Below are positions 6,250 through 7,707 of a stretch of 7,707 nt of DNA, piece after piece; position 1 is the stretch's first letter, and every line of letters begins with the position of its first letter. The notes beneath the pieces were generated by a model. That model searched no databases. It was not told the DNA's origin and saw nothing but the letters and a program-made list of their open reading frames with translations. The DNA comes from Bacteroidaceae bacterium (GTDB lineage: Bacteria; Bacteroidota; Bacteroidia; Bacteroidales; Bacteroidaceae): positions 1-7,707 of the forward strand of contig JAFYMV010000068.1 of assembly GCA_017548225.1 (NCBI GenBank). The letters are read 5' to 3'. The translations under genes and the position numbers were made by a program.

Positions 6250-7178
6250 TGCACAAAATAGCCCATTTCATCGTACATAGTAAGGCGGCAGCATACATTG
6301 CCGCCTTGCTATATATTGCCATGTGGGGCGTCCGGTCGGTGCAGGCAGCAAGCTTCAGCCTCTCGAGCTGCCTATTGCTGCTGCTCACGCTTGGCATGGG
6401 CTATGTCATGATGTGTATGGTGCGTGAGTTCTCGCTTGGCGATGTCAAGGGTGCTCTGCCTGCCACATTCTTCTTCATGGGCTGTACCATCGCTCCTGTG
6501 GTGAGTCCGCTACGCGGCGATGGCATACAGTTTATCCTCTCCCTTGCCGCCTGCTATACGCTGTTGCGCACCTATCGTCGTCGCAACGCTATGGGAGGCT
6601 ATTTCCTGGCCTTTGCCCTCGTAGGCATACAGTGCCTGCTGGTGCCCTCGTGGCTACTCATGCTACCCCTTCTCGTGCTATGCGGAGCCTTCATGGAGTC
6701 GCTCCATGTGCGCACCTTCTTTGCCGCCCTCTGGGGGCTCCTGCTTCCCTATTGGGTTGTGGGCGGAGTGCTGTTCTTGACAGATCGTGTCGACCTCATC
6801 GCCCCCTATTTTGCGCAGCTGCTTCCAGCGATGTCGGGCACATTGGGCATGCCCCAACTGCTGCAACTGTCGTGGGTGCTCCTTCTGGTGTTGCCCGGTG
6901 GCGTAGCGGTATTGCTGAATCGGGCGATGAAGCTCCAGGCCAATGCCAGCTACCGTCTGCTGTTGGTAGCCCTCGTAGTGCTTTTCGTGGCCGTATGCCT
7001 CCTCCCCGCTCATCATTCGGCCCTGCTCCCCTGTGTGCTGCTCTACGCCTCAATCATAGGTGCCGCCCTATTTGCGGGCAATAAACATCGTGCAAAACAC
7101 ATCTACCTCATCGTATTGTTGTCTCTTTGGTTATTCTTCCTCTGCCAACCCCTATGGAGCAGCTATACGATGCACTAA
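6249..7178 (+). CDS. Multi-pass membrane protein of unknown function, coupled to purD
   Basis: This 309-residue protein is almost entirely hydrophobic, with about 10-12 predicted membrane helices, roughly at 12-28, 38-58, 69-86, 91-106, 117-133, 134-149, 156-177, 206-224, 235-253, 258-276 and 284-302. A strongly basic loop RTYRRRN (107-113) is probably cytoplasmic. A short loop SPLRGDG (86-92) carries charged residues that could be functional. I do not recognise a characterised family; the overall pattern recalls uncharacterised Bacteroidetes membrane proteins such as those grouped under DUF6427, but this is a weak resemblance. It starts within the purD stop (TAATG) and its end overlaps the YqaA-like gene by 25 bases, so the three are very probably translated from one message. 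No enzymatic motif is visible. The start is fixed by the one-base overlap. Confidence 0.8.
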   Translation: MHKIAHFIVHSKAAAYIAALLYIAMWGVRSVQAASFSLSSCLLLLLTLGMGYVMMCMVREFSLGDVKGALPATFFFMGCTIAPVVSPLRGDGIQFILSLAACYTLLRTYRRRNAMGGYFLAFALVGIQCLLVPSWLLMLPLLVLCGAFMESLHVRTFFAALWGLLLPYWVVGGVLFLTDRVDLIAPYFAQLLPAMSGTLGMPQLLQLSWVLLLVLPGGVAVLLNRAMKLQANASYRLLLVALVVLFVAVCLLPAHHSALLPCVLLYASIIGAALFAGNKHRAKHIYLIVLLSLWLFFLCQPLWSSYTMH

Positions 7179-7618
7179 TCAGTTATGGCCCATGGGGTAT
7201 GTTTATTTCTGCGTTCTTGGCAGGCAGCATACTACCCTTTAGTAGCGAAGCCATCATGGTGGCGCTTCTTGCCGCAGGTGTCGACCCTTGGATACTGCTC
7301 CTCACCGCTTCGGCTGGCAATACATTAGGCGGCATCACCTGCTATTGCATTGGTCGCACTGCATCGCCCGAGTGGCTACAGCGCACCTTCCGCATCAAGG
7401 ACAAACATATGCATCGTGCCCAGGTATTGGTTGCTCGCTGGGGCGCCTGGATGGGACTCCTTTGCCCATTACCCATACTGGGCGATGCCATCCTCGTCAC
7501 CCTGGGCATCATGCGCTCTCGCCCCCTTGCTACCAACCTCACGATGGCCATCGGCCGCACCCTCCGCTATGCCTTCGTGCTGCTCTCGGCACTTGGTGTG
7601 GCAAAGCTCTTGTGGTAA
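7154..7618 (+). CDS. yqaA: YqaA-type VTT (DedA/SNARE-associated-like) membrane protein
   Basis: This 154-residue inner-membrane protein matches the small YqaA branch of the VTT/DedA superfamily. Compared with E. coli YqaA as I remember it, the same landmarks come in the same order: LPFSSEAIMV (27-36; LPGNSE in E. coli), ASAGNTLGG (52-60; GNSLGG), PILGD (107-111; PVVGD) and GRTLRY (134-139; GKALRY). DedA-family proteins are linked to lipid-carrier flipping and membrane homeostasis; the role of the YqaA branch is not settled. About four hydrophobic helices surround a cytoplasmic basic stretch at about 75-97. A TTG at 7127 would extend the frame by nine residues, but the ATG fits family length and N-terminus. 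Translation starts inside the last codons of the upstream membrane gene, in another frame, so coupling is likely. Confidence 0.88.
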   Translation: MEQLYDALISYGPWGMFISAFLAGSILPFSSEAIMVALLAAGVDPWILLLTASAGNTLGGITCYCIGRTASPEWLQRTFRIKDKHMHRAQVLVARWGAWMGLLCPLPILGDAILVTLGIMRSRPLATNLTMAIGRTLRYAFVLLSALGVAKLLW

Positions 7619-7651
7619 GCTGAAGTTTCCCCCTATTCTCAATTTTGCATT

Positions 7652-7689
7652 GGAAAATGGCTGCGGAGCCATTGTCGCACGCATTTTCC
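7652..7689 (+). terminator. Hairpin pair downstream of the purD unit, possible terminator
   Basis: Two stems can form but not together. AATGGCT (7656-7662) pairs with AGCCATT (7667-7673) around a GCGG loop. GGAAAATG (7652-7659) pairs perfectly with CATTTTCC (7682-7689). There is no long U-run after either, only a pyrimidine-rich stretch, so this is not a classical intrinsic terminator. It lies 33 bases after the last stop codon. It could end the purD transcript, or be the edge of a dispersed palindromic repeat or of a feature beyond the window. Confidence 0.35.
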
Positions 7690-7707
7690 TGTTCTTCGTC
7701 TATTCCC

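Noticed and set aside
6632..7084. 150-codon plus-strand frame inside the membrane protein gene
   Set aside because: It lies wholly within another coding frame and its translation is Arg/Ser/Ala-rich without family features.
1..7707. CRISPR arrays, tRNA or rRNA genes, insertion sequences
   Set aside because: No regularly spaced repeats, cloverleaf-like sequences, transposase motifs or terminal inverted repeats were seen on either strand.

Overview
The window looks like a chromosomal segment of a Bacteroidales bacterium. Three things point there. The putative promoters match the Bacteroidetes -7 consensus TAnnTTTG rather than a sigma70 pattern. Translation starts lack clear Shine-Dalgarno sequences. 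The protein families are of Bacteroidetes type: an outer-membrane barrel carrying a helix-hairpin-helix domain, and short ArgR and ArgC proteins close to Bacteroides/Prevotella versions. Base composition is roughly balanced by eye. I do not assign a genus.

Layout. On the minus strand, positions 1-1847 hold most of a secreted helix-hairpin-helix plus beta-barrel protein. Its C-terminus lies off the left edge; all 615 codons in the window are open. A gap of about 118 bases (1848-1965) carries two face-to-face Bacteroidetes-type promoters and two small perfect inverted repeats, a plausible ArgR control region. On the plus strand follow argR, then an argC-like gene that overlaps it by ATGA, then after 10 bases a secreted alkaline phosphatase. 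An AT-rich spacer with tandem repeats separates these from purD. Next come a multi-pass membrane protein sharing one base with the purD stop codon and a YqaA-type VTT/DedA-like membrane protein overlapping it by 25 bases. These last three look like one translationally coupled unit. The right edge holds a short hairpin-rich spacer.

How the genes fit together. ArgR appears complete, with its DNA-binding helix and arginine-binding GDDT motif. The enzyme coupled to it is not a normal ArgC. The catalytic cysteine of the NPGC motif is asparagine, the first glycine of the cofactor loop is glutamate, and two other active-site motifs are replaced, while the C-terminal half stays family-like and the frame is intact. 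The most interesting reading is that argR-argC here encodes a regulator with an ArgC-derived pseudoenzyme, or a reductase recruited to something else, and not a working step of arginine synthesis. No other arginine gene is visible in the window. The phosphatase and PurD keep all the catalytic motifs I could check and look ordinary.
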